A stretch of DNA of 64,000 bases, taken from Tomocerus qinae. Its lineage: Eukaryota; Arthropoda; Collembola; Entomobryomorpha; Tomoceridae. The position numbers and the translations under genes were made by a program. The stretch covers positions 36,462,909 through 36,526,908 of the forward strand of contig CM034547.1 of the NCBI GenBank assembly GCA_020055645.1, read 5' to 3'. This document shows, in pieces, positions 12,856 to 23,304 of this stretch (positions within the stretch are counted from its first letter, which is position 1; each line of letters opens with the position of its first letter). Under the pieces are notes generated by a model. It did not search any database. It saw nothing but the letters and a program-made list of their open reading frames with translations, and was not told the origin of the DNA.

Positions 12856-14025
12856 ATACTTGTTTTTACATTTTTTAATATACTAGAGCCCTTAATTGTC
12901 AGTAGGCATTTGCCTGATTACGATATTACTGACAACCGTTTATTAGCTGGAGTACACATACATAACGAAGTGTAACAATTCAATGTTTTCAATAAGTGGA
13001 CTACTTTTCTTACTTGATTTAACTACAAATAGGATTTTATTGATTAATAACTGTAATTTTTCGTGCGAAGTTGTAAATAATATATAACTACAATAATGAT
13101 ATATACATTTTTATTTCTTCAAGTCTGGCTAATCGTTAGTTAGAATTGATATCGCATGATTGCATTTTAATTTGAGAAAATAGTGTTCGTTTTATCCTAA
13201 ACTCAATTGTAATTACTATTTTAACATAGGTTAGGATTAACAAAATAAAATAATCCGATTTAGCGTATCATTTAAATTGAGGGCTGAGAGTTATCTAGAG
13301 CAGAGCAACTATAAAAAGTATTTTCAAGCATTAGTACACTGGCTGTACGTAAGCTTATATAAATTGCCGATTATGAATGCTGTGCTGATTCCTGATGGTT
13401 TAATGATGGAATTACTTATTTATTAAATATATTCAGATTTTTCTTGGTACTGTAAGTACCTATTTATAGAGAAGTCTTCGTGCTTCTCCTTATTATAACC
13501 CTTAAAATTTTGAAAAAAGAATGGAAATATTGGAAACATTTTTAAGTCTTTGATCTTACTATCGGTTAAGTGAAACGATCATTATTTATGTGGTGTGACA
13601 ACTGAAACTGGGATAGTTTTAATTCTCCATTGATTGTCTTATAAATCGAAACAATTTATAAAGAAACGAAGGCTTGTAAAGTTATCGTAACATCCCCAAT
13701 GTAATAATATGGCCCAACAAGTTCCTACATCTTGCCGAAAATACAGTAATCAATTGTCCGTCATTCGTTTTAAGGAGTATAGCATAATGTAATATCATAT
13801 CATAATAGAAATTGATTAAACTACTACCATATTATTGTATGCGAAAGAATGACTGGTTACATTTACAAAAATTATTGTTGTATTTATGTTGTGTAAATTA
13901 AAACGTGAGACTTAAATTATTTAATTAAGATAAATTGTGTTCTGTGAAAACATTTATACTTTAATAAGTAGAACAATAAAAAGGTACATTTCATAAGCCT
14001 TCATATCAATGATTGTGTTGTAGAT
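12856..14025. other. Cyclin B 3' UTR and intergenic sequence
   Basis: Contains possible poly(A) signals (AATAAA near 13244 and 13975), so the 3' UTR could be 0.4 or 1.1 kb long. No other gene or repeat is seen before the outer transposon begins. Confidence 0.55.
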
Positions 14026-14043
14026 GTCATTTTGGTATCAACA

Positions 14044-14210
14044 CAAAAGCTCCCGTACTAGAAAAGCTCCCATTTAGACAATCTCCCTATTAGAAAAGCT
14101 TCCCGTTAGACAAGCTCCCTATTAGAAAAGCTCCCCGTTAGACCAGCTTCCGGTATGAGAAATAAGGAGAAACGGCAGAACGAAAATCGAAACTATAAAA
14201 CTTAGTAACT
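14044..14210. repeat. Left terminal inverted repeat with 32-bp subunits
   Basis: Built from alternating units of about 18 bp (AAAAGCTCCCCGTTAGAC) and 14 bp (AATCTCCCTATTAG), repeated about three times. A unique inner part follows (GAAATAAGGAGAAACGGCAG onward). It pairs with 23151-23285 in inverse orientation but has one more 32-bp unit than that arm. Confidence 0.85.
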
Positions 14211-15045
14211 TGAGACGTAGAGGTGGATCGGATATCTTTGAAGTTAAAGCGAACTAGTATTATACTACTCTAATATAGTATAATTACATTACATTACAAT
14301 TACATTTTAATTGAAATAATTTTATTTCATGCGATGCAACCAATTTAAAGTAATTGTAATACAGTAGCATTTAAGGAGGGGTGGGGACTTTCAGCGTATA
14401 TTACTCAGAGCAATGGACTAAACGTACAGGCATGCGGTTTTCTATTTCAGAATTTACAAAGATTTTTAAGACGAGCATGAAAGCCCAATTTTCAAAAATC
14501 ATTTTTTAAGTCATCGAAAATTCAATTTGAAAATTTTGATTTTGAGTGGGGAAATACATGTAAGAAATATATTTTGAATTTTTGTTCACATTTGCAGACA
14601 CAAATTCAAAAAAAGGTGCCTCATGCTCTCCCTCATTTTTTCCCCTCTTTTTTATGGCATTTTTGTTATATTTTTACGTTTTTCCAAAATCTTGAAATCA
14701 TTTTTTAAAGATTTTACATGCAAAATTTTGCCTAAGAACTGCGACAAAAATTGCGGGAGGACAGCACGGAGTATTCATAAATAATGGTGGAAATACAACC
14801 AACAAACACAATTGTACAATTGTTGATTGTGCATTCCTTTAGAATTACGAAATGTTATTTCTGACAGTTTCCTATCAGTTTTAATTTTTTAATCATTTAA
14901 CCCTAAAATTCTTGACCTCGCCCCTCATCAAACTCTACATCTGAAAAGGATAAATTGAGGTGGTAAGTATAAGAGAACTAATTCGAGGTGACATATTAAT
15001 TATATAAATTACTAGCAGCATCAAATTTTGCAATTATATTTTCAT

Positions 15046-15590
15046 GTTTCAGCAGTAACTATCACCGTGGTCAACCAGATTTAGAAGCCAGACTCGACTA
15101 GGAGTCCAAACCTTCGAAAATATCATTCTGTTTGATCTTGAAATCCTCGTCAGCTGATACGGGTAAAAAATTGCGAATTAAGATTAATTTCTTATTGCAA
15201 ATTAGTAGTTTCGAAATCATCATTTTTATAAACTACATCTTGGAGTATTATAACTAGTTCATTTGTATTTCAACAGTAATTGTCACCGACTGTGTTTAGT
15301 TGCATGAATTGACTGGGAATCCAATAAGATCATTGTTTGCAATCCTCAAAACGTCGTAGAGCATACATAGCAATTCGGGTAAACAGAATAGTTTATTATT
15401 GCATATTACTAGATACGATATTCCTATTTTTAAAACGTGAAGCATGAATAGTGTAACTCATTATTCATATTTCAGCAGTGTCACCGTGGTCAACTAGAGT
15501 AAGAAGCCAGACTCGACAAGACATCAACGTATAGATCAAAATATACAATCCTCATTTAATTGGCAATATTATTGTATACAAGACAGTCAG
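15046..15590 (+). repeat. Three degenerate internal repeats in transposon copy 1
   Basis: Units begin near 15046, 15268 and 15470. Each opens with TTTCAgCAGT and TCACCG, followed in two units by AAGCCAGACTCGAC and, more loosely, by a copy of AATCCTC and an ATTGCAnATTA(C/G)TAG block. The period is about 200-220 bp. They do not encode a shared open frame. They may be decayed exons or binding-site arrays. Confidence 0.6.
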
Positions 15591-15602
15591 ACAAGAAGTA
15601 TT

Positions 15603-16583
15603 GTGATACTCGTACAAACGTTTGAGTGGGATACCCAAACGGCTACACCCCGGTAGACGATTTTTTTGCACGATGGGTGGAAAATGCGGACATAGACCAA
15701 TCAAGACTAGAATTAAAAACTTTAAGCCAAAAAAGCTTATTCCTGTTGTGCTAGAAAATCAAAGCAAAAAAAGAGAACGAAATTTGGGACATTAATGGAA
15801 GAAGAATGGTTTCAGTCGAATCATTACAAATACTAATCCAAGAAACACAAAAGAATGTGAAATTTTGCCTCAAAAGTGATTAAAATTTTTTAAAAGAGAC
15901 ATGGATTGGACTGCGTCGCAGATTTCACATTGCATGTGGCCACTGCGGTCGGCAGTTTACAGTCTTGATGGACTCTCAAAACAATTCCTTACCAATCAAT
16001 ACTGCCGCAGTTTGGGGAACAATGGAATCTGGTGGGGGCTATGATTCTCTTTTCGATTTACTAAAAATAATGGATATCCCTCCAATTAATTTTAAATTAT
16101 ACAAATCAAATGAATATAAAATACATGAATACCAAGAACTATCTTTGATTCAAAATTTAAAAGAAAATGGCAAGGAAGAACTACGATTAGCCCTAGAAGA
16201 TGAAAAAACTTTACTATGATGGTATTCCATGTATAGCAATAAGTTGTGACGGTAGTTAGGGAAAGCTATCGTACGGAGACTCATACAAATCTCTTTCTGG
16301 TTGTGCGGTTATCATCGGAGTACGAACTGGTAAACTGTTGCACATCGACATTCGAAATAAATGCTGCTACACTTGTTTAGTTCATCCTGATTCTCCGCAC
16401 AAATGTTTTAAAAACTATAACGGAACAAGCACTTCAATAGAAACAGATGTAATTGTCGAAGGATTTCTCAAAAGTGAAGAAATGCATGGGATGTATTACT
16501 CACAAATGATAGCTGACCAAGATTCGAGTGTTTTTGTTAATGTACAAGAATCCATGAAAACTAAATTTGGATTAAATGAATGA
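15603..16583 (+). pseudogene. Degraded Mutator/Kolobok-like transposase, copy 1
   Basis: Two clear open pieces (15965-16219 and 16338-16583) follow a shattered N-terminal part (15603-15880). The first contains INTAAVWGTMESGGGYDSL; the second contains HKCFKNYNGTSTSIETD and DSSVFVNVQ. These match the conserved blocks of the Mutator-like transposase domain common in insect genomes. Before the second piece a DGS codon run is followed by TAG where copy 2 has TGG. One-base indels separate other pieces. The protein ends at FGLNE, short of the usual C-terminal part of the domain, so it is both frame-broken and truncated. Confidence 0.75.
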
Positions 16584-17215
16584 CTGAATGACAATTTAAT
16601 TAATGGAAAAATTATATGGTAAATTGCAATAATGTGTAATGTTATTTGGATGTAGAAATGAATGCAATTACTTTATAGACTATATAATTTTTTGAGTGTA
16701 GGATAGAAATTCAAAAATTTTACAGCTCACGAGTGGGATTTGTAATGGTAATTACCCCGGAGTGACAATTTAATTGATTCAAAATTTATAATTACTACAT
16801 TTTTACATTATTTCAAAGTGCATGATAATAATATGTAATGTTATTGGGTAGCAATCCTAATATGGTGTAAATAATCAATTCATTTTAATTATAATATAAT
16901 GTTTTATTGTTTAATCATGTGTCATCCAATAGCCAATGTTATCATAAAAATACTTACTCCCACTCGTCATCATTTACATTACTTTGAGTCGCTGATCCCC
17001 CAAAGTCCCACTTATCATCATCAAAAAGTTTTGAATTTGCATTACCAAAAATACCCTAATGCTCTAGCAGATGAGAACGATATTTTTTCGGCTTTGCATA
17101 CCCACAGGTACATTTTTCCCATTTTAGATGTTCCTTTTTCTTTTTCATCGGCAGATCGCTCTTCGTCAAATTCAGGACAGCGAAAACTTTGTAGACTTGG
17201 GTGGATTTTCAAAAA

Positions 17216-18370
17216 TCATTTCATCCGATGATAGCACAGCATAGTCAGTCGGGCATCAATAATTTCCGAATGATGACCATTTATGTTTTGCCGGTCGACC
17301 CCAAAAAAATGCTTGCTTAAATACGACATTCCAACTTTCTGTTTTTTCATATCAACGTAAAAATCTTGAATGTCGATTAGTTGACTAGCTTCAACGGTGT
17401 TAGCATTCAAATCCAATGACTCCAAATATTTTTGTATTTCAGTTGCAACGACCACTTTTCCTTTTAGACACGACTTTATATAAGGCAATGTCTGTTAAAA
17501 TTAATTTGTATTTAATTTCGTGGAAATTTCATGAGTGAGTAGTAGCATAAAATAAGTAATTGTAATCCCAGTAGATCATTAAATAAAAAAGATAATCACA
17601 AACCTCCTCTAATGTTTTTCCATTAGCTACCATTTCCTTGGTTATCCCTGTTAGGTTAGTAAAATATTTGCATATTTTCGGATAATTTATAATTGCCCAC
17701 AGTAAAAGTTTGCCTTTTTCATTGACCACGGCAATTGATGACGCTGCTTGCTTATGACTTCCCTGGAGTTCTAATTTCTCTACGTCAAAAGAAACCTCCT
17801 TAGCTTCAGCGATCAAATTACCTCTGTAAATAAACGGCACCTATTTCCAATTATAATAGTGTAATTAAAATCTTGCCAACTCATTAAATATTTTTAAACA
17901 TCCTCAATTAAACTGACTTACGGTAGGGAAATGAGGTAAGCCACAATTTAAAATTTTGGGGCCAGGAACTGGTGCTGCACCGAGGTCAATCGGGTTGGAG
18001 GGCCTACTCACAGACGTCTCCTGACCCTCATTAGGAGGCATAGCAACTTTTGGCTTCTTGTTAATCTCCACGATAAGATTTTTAGCAGAGTTCATTTGGA
18101 TGCGGCTGCACGGACTACGCTTGACAATTTCAGAAGTCAGGCAGTGGTAAGCATCTGGTGTCAAATGTTTTGACATTTCCAAAATGTCTTCCTGTTAATT
18201 TAAAATAATAAGTATACTATTCTTACTGAATTAACTTTAAGTGATGATTGATGCCTAAAAGTAATAAATGACTCGGAGAGAAATGAAGTACTTACCACCT
18301 CTTTTGGAATATAATATATTGCCTTTTTTGTGGAGGCAAAGATGCACATGTTTTGTGACTCATTGTTGTA
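17216..18370 (-). CDS. DEDDh-type 3'-5' exonuclease carried by transposon copy 1
   Basis: Four exons on the minus strand: 18370-18296, 18191-17922, 17840-17604 and 17491-17216 (stop). All are phase 0, encoding at least 285 residues. The protein is identical in sequence to that of copy 2; one codon near the C-terminus differs silently (CAT versus CAC). Exonuclease motif I is FDVEKLE (D134, E136), and motif III is HSEIIDAR (H268, D273). It resembles RNase T/REXO4-like exonucleases, including the LTGIT and DFYVD blocks. At the usual motif II aspartate position (KVVVATEIQKYLESL) I read tyrosine Y216. The start is uncertain: the first exon seen begins with YNNES after a TTTGCAG acceptor, and the next exon upstream is non-coding or decayed. 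An alternative start is the methionine in QNMCIF. Confidence 0.65.
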
Positions 18371-18680
18371 CTGCAAATTAAATGGTATATTAGGTACAGT
18401 ATCGCAATATTTTTAAGATATAAAAAACGTTATCTGATACAAGTCGTTAGTACGGTAGTAATGTACTTACCCAGATATTTATGATTCAGGTCAGATTATC
18501 ACCAAACAAAATTGAAGTGAGGACAGTTTTTGGCTTGTTTGAAAAGTAAACTAATAATAAGCAATACCCTCATTGCGTTTGTTTACGATATTGAGCTAAT
18601 AATATTGTATCGCAATTTATGCACACCTCGCAAAGTGTCACAGTATTTATCCTTCTTGCTCTGAAAGTTACCACCCCTCC

Positions 18681-18684
18681 TTAA
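18681..18684. other. TTAA shared by the two inner transposon copies
   Basis: A single TTAA separates the right end of copy 1 from the left end of copy 2, forming the perfect palindrome CCCCTCCTTAAGGAGGGG. It fits insertion of one copy into the target duplication of the other, or a tandem duplication. Confidence 0.9.
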
Positions 18685-19352
18685 GGAGGGGTGGGGACTT
18701 TCAGCGTATATTACTCAGAGCAATGGACTAAACGTACAGGCATGCGGTTTTCTATTTCAGAATTTACAAAAGATTTTTAAGACGAGCATGAAAGCCCAAT
18801 TTTCAAAAATCATTTTTTAAGTCATCGAAAATTCAATTTGAAAATTTTGATTTTGAGTGGGGAAATACATGTAAGAAATATATTTTGAATTTTTGTTCAC
18901 ATTTGCAGACACAAATTCAAAAAAAGGTGCCTCATGCTCTCCCTCATTTTTTCCCCTCTTTTTTATGGCATTTTTGTTATATTTTTACGTTTTTCCAAAA
19001 TCTTGAAATCATTTTTTAAAGATTTTACATGCAAAATTTTGCCTAAGAACTGCGACAAAAATTGCGGGAGGACAGCACGGAGTATTCATAAATAATGGTG
19101 GAAATACAACCAACAAACACAATTGTACAATTGTTGATTGTGCATTCCTTTAAATTACGAAATGTTATTTCTGACAGTTTCCTATCAGTTTTAATTTTTT
19201 AATCATTTAACCCTAAAATTCTTGACCTCGCCCCTCATCAAACTCTACATCTGAAAAGGATAAATTGAGGTGGTAAGTATAAGAGAACTAATTCGAGGTG
19301 ACATATTAATTATATAAATTACTAGCAGCATCAAATTTTGCAATTATATTTT

Positions 19353-19895
19353 CATGTTTCAGCAGTAACTATCACCGTGGTCAACCAGATTTAGAAGCCA
19401 GACTCGACTAGGAGTCCAAACCTTCGAAAATATCATTCTGTTTGATCTTGAAATCCTCGTCAGCTGATACGGGTAAAAAATTGCGAATTAAGATTAATTT
19501 CTTATTGCAAATTAGTAGTTTCGAAATCATCATTTTTATAAACTACATCTTGGAGTATTATAACTAGTTTTTTTGTATTTCAACAGTAATTGTCACCGAC
19601 TGTGTTTAGTTGCATGAATTGACTGGGAATCCAATAAGATCATTGTTTGCAATCCTCAAAACGTCGTAGAGCATACATAGCAATTCGGGTAAACAGAATA
19701 GTTTATTATTGCATATTACTAGATACGATATTCCTATTTTTAAAACGTGAAGCATGAATAGTGTAACTCATTATTCATATTTCAGCAGTGTCACCGTGGT
19801 CAACTAGAGTAAGAAGCCAGACTCGACAAGACATCAACGTATAGATCAAAATATACAATCCTCATTTAATTGGCAATATTATTGTATACAAGACA
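19353..19895 (+). repeat. Three degenerate internal repeats in transposon copy 2
   Basis: Same array as in copy 1, with units starting near 19353, 19575 and 19777. The elements sharing TTTCAgCAGT..TCACCG recur with a period of about 200-220 bp. Confidence 0.6.
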
Positions 19896-19912
19896 GTCAG
19901 ACAAGAAGTATT

Positions 19913-20890
19913 GTGATACTCGTACAAACGTTTGAGTGGGATACCCAAACGGCTACACCCGGTAGACGATTTTTTGCACGATGGGTGAAAAATGCGGACA
20001 TAGAACCAATCAAGACTAGAATTAAAAACTTTAAGCCAAAAAAGCTTATTCCTGTTGTGCTAGAAAATCAAAGCAAAAAAGAGAACGAAATTTGGGACAT
20101 TAATGGAAGAAGAATGGTTTCAGTCGAATCATTACAAATACTAATCCAAGAAACACAAAAGAATGTGAAATTTTGCCTCAAAAGTGATTAAAATTTTTTA
20201 AAAGAGACATGGATTGGACTGCGTCGCAGATTTCACATTGCATGTGGCCACTGCGGTCGGCAGTTTACAGTCTTGATGGACTCTCAAAACAATTCCTTAC
20301 CAATCAATACTGCCGCAGTTTGGGGAACAATGGAATCTGGTGGGGGCTATGATTCTCTTTTCGATTTACTAAAAATAATGGATATCCCTCCAATTAATTT
20401 TAAATTATACAAATCAAATGAATATAAAATACATGAATACCAAGAACTATCTTTGATTCAAAATTTAAAAGAAAATGGCAAGGAAGAACTACGATTAGCC
20501 CTAGAAGATGAAAAAACTTTACTATGATGGTATTCCATGTATAGCAATAAGTTGTGACGGTAGTTGGGAAAGCTATCGTACGGAGACTCATACAAATCTC
20601 TTTCTGGTTGTGCGGTTATCATCGGAGTACGAACTGGTAAACTGTTGCACATCGACATTCGAAATAAATGCTGCTACACTTGTTTAGTTCATCCTGATTC
20701 TCCGCACAAATGTTTTAAAAACTATAACGGAACAAGCACTTCAATAGAAACAGATGTAATTGTCGAAGGATTTCTCAAAAGTGAAGAAATGCATGGGATG
20801 TATTACTCACAAATGATAGCTGACCAAGATTCGAGTGTTTTTGTTAATGTACAAGAATCCATGAAAACTAAATTTGGATTAAATGAATGA
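19913..20890 (+). pseudogene. Degraded Mutator/Kolobok-like transposase, copy 2
   Basis: Three open pieces in order. 19913-20191 contains NGRRMVSVESLQILIQETQK, the usual N-terminal block. The second runs from after the stop at 20189-20191 to 20527 and includes a CGHCG zinc-binding-like motif plus AAVWGTMESGGGYDSL. 20564-20890 contains LSYGDSYKSLSG, HKCFKNYNGTSTSIETD and DSSVF. Frame is lost between pieces by a stop and one-base shifts; at the DGSW motif copy 2 lacks one G of a G run. The C-terminal part of the domain is absent, as in copy 1. This copy cannot make transposase; mobility would have needed a source elsewhere. Confidence 0.75.
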
Positions 20891-21522
20891 CTGAATGACA
20901 ATTTAATTAATGGAAAAATTATATGGTAAATTGCAATAATGTGTAATGTTATTTGGATGTAGAAATGAATGCAATTACTTTATAGACTATATAATTTTTT
21001 GAGTGTAGGATAGAAATTCAAAAATTTTACAGCTCACGAGTGGGATTTGTAATGGTAATTACCCCGGAGTGACAATTTAATTGATTCAAAATTTATAATT
21101 ACTACATTTTTACATTATTTCAAAGTGCATGATAATAATATGTAATGTTATTGGGTAGCAATCCTAATATGGTGTAAATAATCAATTCATTTTAATTATA
21201 ATATAATGTTTTATTGTTTAATCATGTGTCATCCAATAGCCAATGTTATCATAAAAATACTTACTCCCACTCGTCATCATTTACATTACTTTGAGTCGCT
21301 GATCCCCCAAAGTCCCACTTATCATCATCAAAAAGTTTTGAATTTGCATTACCAAAAATACCCTAATGCTCTAGCAGATGAGAACGATATTTTTTCGGCT
21401 TTGCATACCCACAGGTACATTTTTCCCATTTTAGATGTTCCTTTTTCTTTTTCATCGGCAGATCGCTCTTCGTCAAATTCAGGACAGCGAAAACTTTGTA
21501 GACTTGGGTGGATTTTCAAAAA

Positions 21523-22678
21523 TCATTTCATCCGGTGATAGCACAGCATAGTCAGTCGGGCATCAATAATTTCCGAATGATGACCATTTATGTTTTGCCG
21601 GTCGACCCCAAAAAAATGCTTGCTTAAATACGACATTCCAACTTTCTGTTTTTTCATATCAACGTAAAAATCTTGAATGTCGATTAGTTGACTAGCTTCA
21701 ACGGTGTTAGCATTCAAATCCAATGACTCCAAATATTTTTGTATTTCAGTTGCAACGACCACTTTTCCTTTTAGACACGACTTTATATAAGGCAATGTCT
21801 GTTAAAATTAATTTGTATTTAATTTCGTGGAAATTTCATGAGTGAGTAGTAGCATAAAATAAGTAATTGTAATCCCAGTAGATCATTAAATAAAAAAAGA
21901 TAATCACAAACCTCCTCTAATGTTTTTCCATTAGCTACCATTTCCTTGGTTATCCCTGTTAGGTTAGTAAAATATTTGCATATTTTCGGATAATTTATAA
22001 TTGCCCACAGTAAAAGTTTGCCTTTTTCATTGACCACGGCAATTGATGACGCTGCTTGCTTATGACTTCCCTGGAGTTCTAATTTCTCTACGTCAAAAGA
22101 AACCTCCTTAGCTTCAGCGATCAAATTACCTCTGTAAATAAACGGCACCTATTTCCAATTATAATAGTGTAATTAAAATCTTGCCAACTCATTAAATATT
22201 TTTAAACATCCTCAATTAAACTGACTTACGGTAGGGAAATGAGGTAAGCCACAATTTAAAATTTTGGGGCCAGGAACTGGTGCTGCACCGAGGTCAATCG
22301 GGTTGGAGGGCCTACTCACAGACGTCTCCTGACCCTCATTAGGAGGCATAGCAACTTTTGGCTTCTTGTTAATCTCCACGATAAGATTTTTAGCAGAGTT
22401 CATTTGGATGCGGCTGCACGGACTACGCTTGACAATTTCAGAAGTCAGGCAGTGGTAAGCATCTGGTGTCAAATGTTTTGACATTTCCAAAATGTCTTCC
22501 TGTTAATTTAAAATAATAAGTATACTATTCTTACTGAATTAACTTTAAGTGATGATTGATGCCTAAAAGTAATAAATGACTCGGAGAGAAATGAAGTACT
22601 TACCACCTCTTTTGGAATATAATATATTGCCTTTTTTGTGGAGGCAAAGATGCACATGTTTTGTGACTCATTGTTGTA
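21523..22678 (-). CDS. DEDDh-type 3'-5' exonuclease carried by transposon copy 2
   Basis: Exons 22678-22604, 22499-22230, 22148-21912 and 21798-21523 (stop), all phase 0, encoding at least 285 residues. Splice sites are GTAAGT/CAG-like except the weaker GTTTGT donor at 21911. Motif I (D134, E136) and motif III (H268, D273) of the DEDDh fold are present, and motif II has tyrosine where aspartate is expected. The gene faces the transposase remnant tail to tail. Its intron structure argues that a genomic gene, not an mRNA copy, was captured. Function is inferred only: RNA or DNA 3'-end trimming. Whether it is active is doubtful given motif II. Confidence 0.65.
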
Positions 22679-23150
22679 CTGCAAATTAAATGGTATATTA
22701 GGTACAGTATCGCAATATTTTTAAGATATAAAAAACGTTATCTGATACAAGTCGTTAGTACGGTAGTAATGTACTTACCCAGATATTTATGATTCAGGTC
22801 AGATTATCACCAAACAAAATTGAAGTGAGGACAGTTTTTGGCTTGTTTGAAAAGTAAACTAATAATAAGCAATACCCTCATTGCGTTTGTTTACGATATT
22901 GAGCTAATAATATTGTATCGCAATTTATGCACACCTCGCAAAGTGTCACAGTATTTATCCTTCTTGCTCTGAAAGTTACCACCCCTCCTTAACTGTAATA
23001 TGTATTGTTACTATTATCTTACTACTTGTTCCAGCTATACACAGTCCATGTTTCTTGTCCCAAAAATAAAAGATATTGTGTAATAAAGCGTCAAAGCAGC
23101 CCGTTAAAAGCCAATCAGGAAACTGCGTAATTAAAAATTAAACGGTAAAA

Positions 23151-23285
23151 AGTTACAAAGTTTTATAGTTTCGATTTTCGTTCTGCCGTTTCTCCTTATT
23201 TCTCATACCGGGAGCTGGTCTAACGGGGAGCTTTTCTAATAGGGAGATTGTCTAACGAGGAGCTTTTCTAATAGGGGAGCTTTTA
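23151..23285. repeat. Right terminal inverted repeat of the outer element
   Basis: Reverse complement of the left arm, with two rather than three 32-bp subunits. Contains GGAGCTTTTCTAATAGGGGA-type units at its outer side. Confidence 0.85.
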
Positions 23286-23304
23286 CAACGTATTCGTCAT
23301 TTTG

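Larger units (their letters stand above)
14375..18680 (+). mobile_element. Inner DNA transposon copy 1 (TTAA-flanked, Kolobok-like)
   Basis: A 4306-bp element with short inverted ends GGAGGGGTGG..ACTTTCAG, differing at two bases between the two termini. It is flanked by TTAA at 14371-14374 and 18681-18684. The plus strand carries a degraded transposase and the minus strand a four-exon exonuclease gene. TTAA target sites with G-rich ends and this transposase type point to Kolobok or a related superfamily; piggyBac also uses TTAA, but the protein does not look like piggyBac. It differs from copy 2 at only a handful of positions, several of them one-base length changes in homopolymers. Confidence 0.8.
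18685..22988 (+). mobile_element. Inner DNA transposon copy 2 (TTAA-flanked, Kolobok-like)
   Basis: A 4304-bp element in the same orientation as copy 1, flanked by TTAA at 18681-18684 and 22989-22992. Organisation is the same: left non-coding part with internal repeats, plus-strand transposase remnant, and minus-strand exonuclease gene. Identity to copy 1 is very high by eye. Its transposase frame is slightly better preserved in the N-terminal part. Confidence 0.8.
14026..23304. mobile_element. Outer non-autonomous DNA transposon with long inverted repeats, split by nested insertions
   Basis: The left arm (14044-14210) and right arm (23151-23285) are near-identical inverted repeats. Without the nested elements the outer element would be about 0.64 kb and has no coding capacity. 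It is flanked by the 9-bp direct repeat GTCATTTTG at 14026-14034 and 23296-23304, a possible target-site duplication. A 9-bp duplication with long terminal repeats would suit a Mutator-type (MULE) MITE. About 10 bp between the repeat and the paired arms do not match each other, so the true ends and the superfamily are uncertain. Confidence 0.65.

Noticed and set aside
16899-17231. 110-codon open frame at the 3' side of the exonuclease gene, repeated at 21206
   Set aside because: Antisense to the exonuclease 3' region, proline- and histidine-rich, and duplicated only because the transposon is; no domain seen.
14375-22988. piggyBac assignment of the inner elements, based on TTAA
   Set aside because: The protein blocks (AAVWGTMESGGGY, CFKNYNGTS, DSSVF) belong to the Mutator/Kolobok-like type, and the ends do not begin with the piggyBac CCC pattern.
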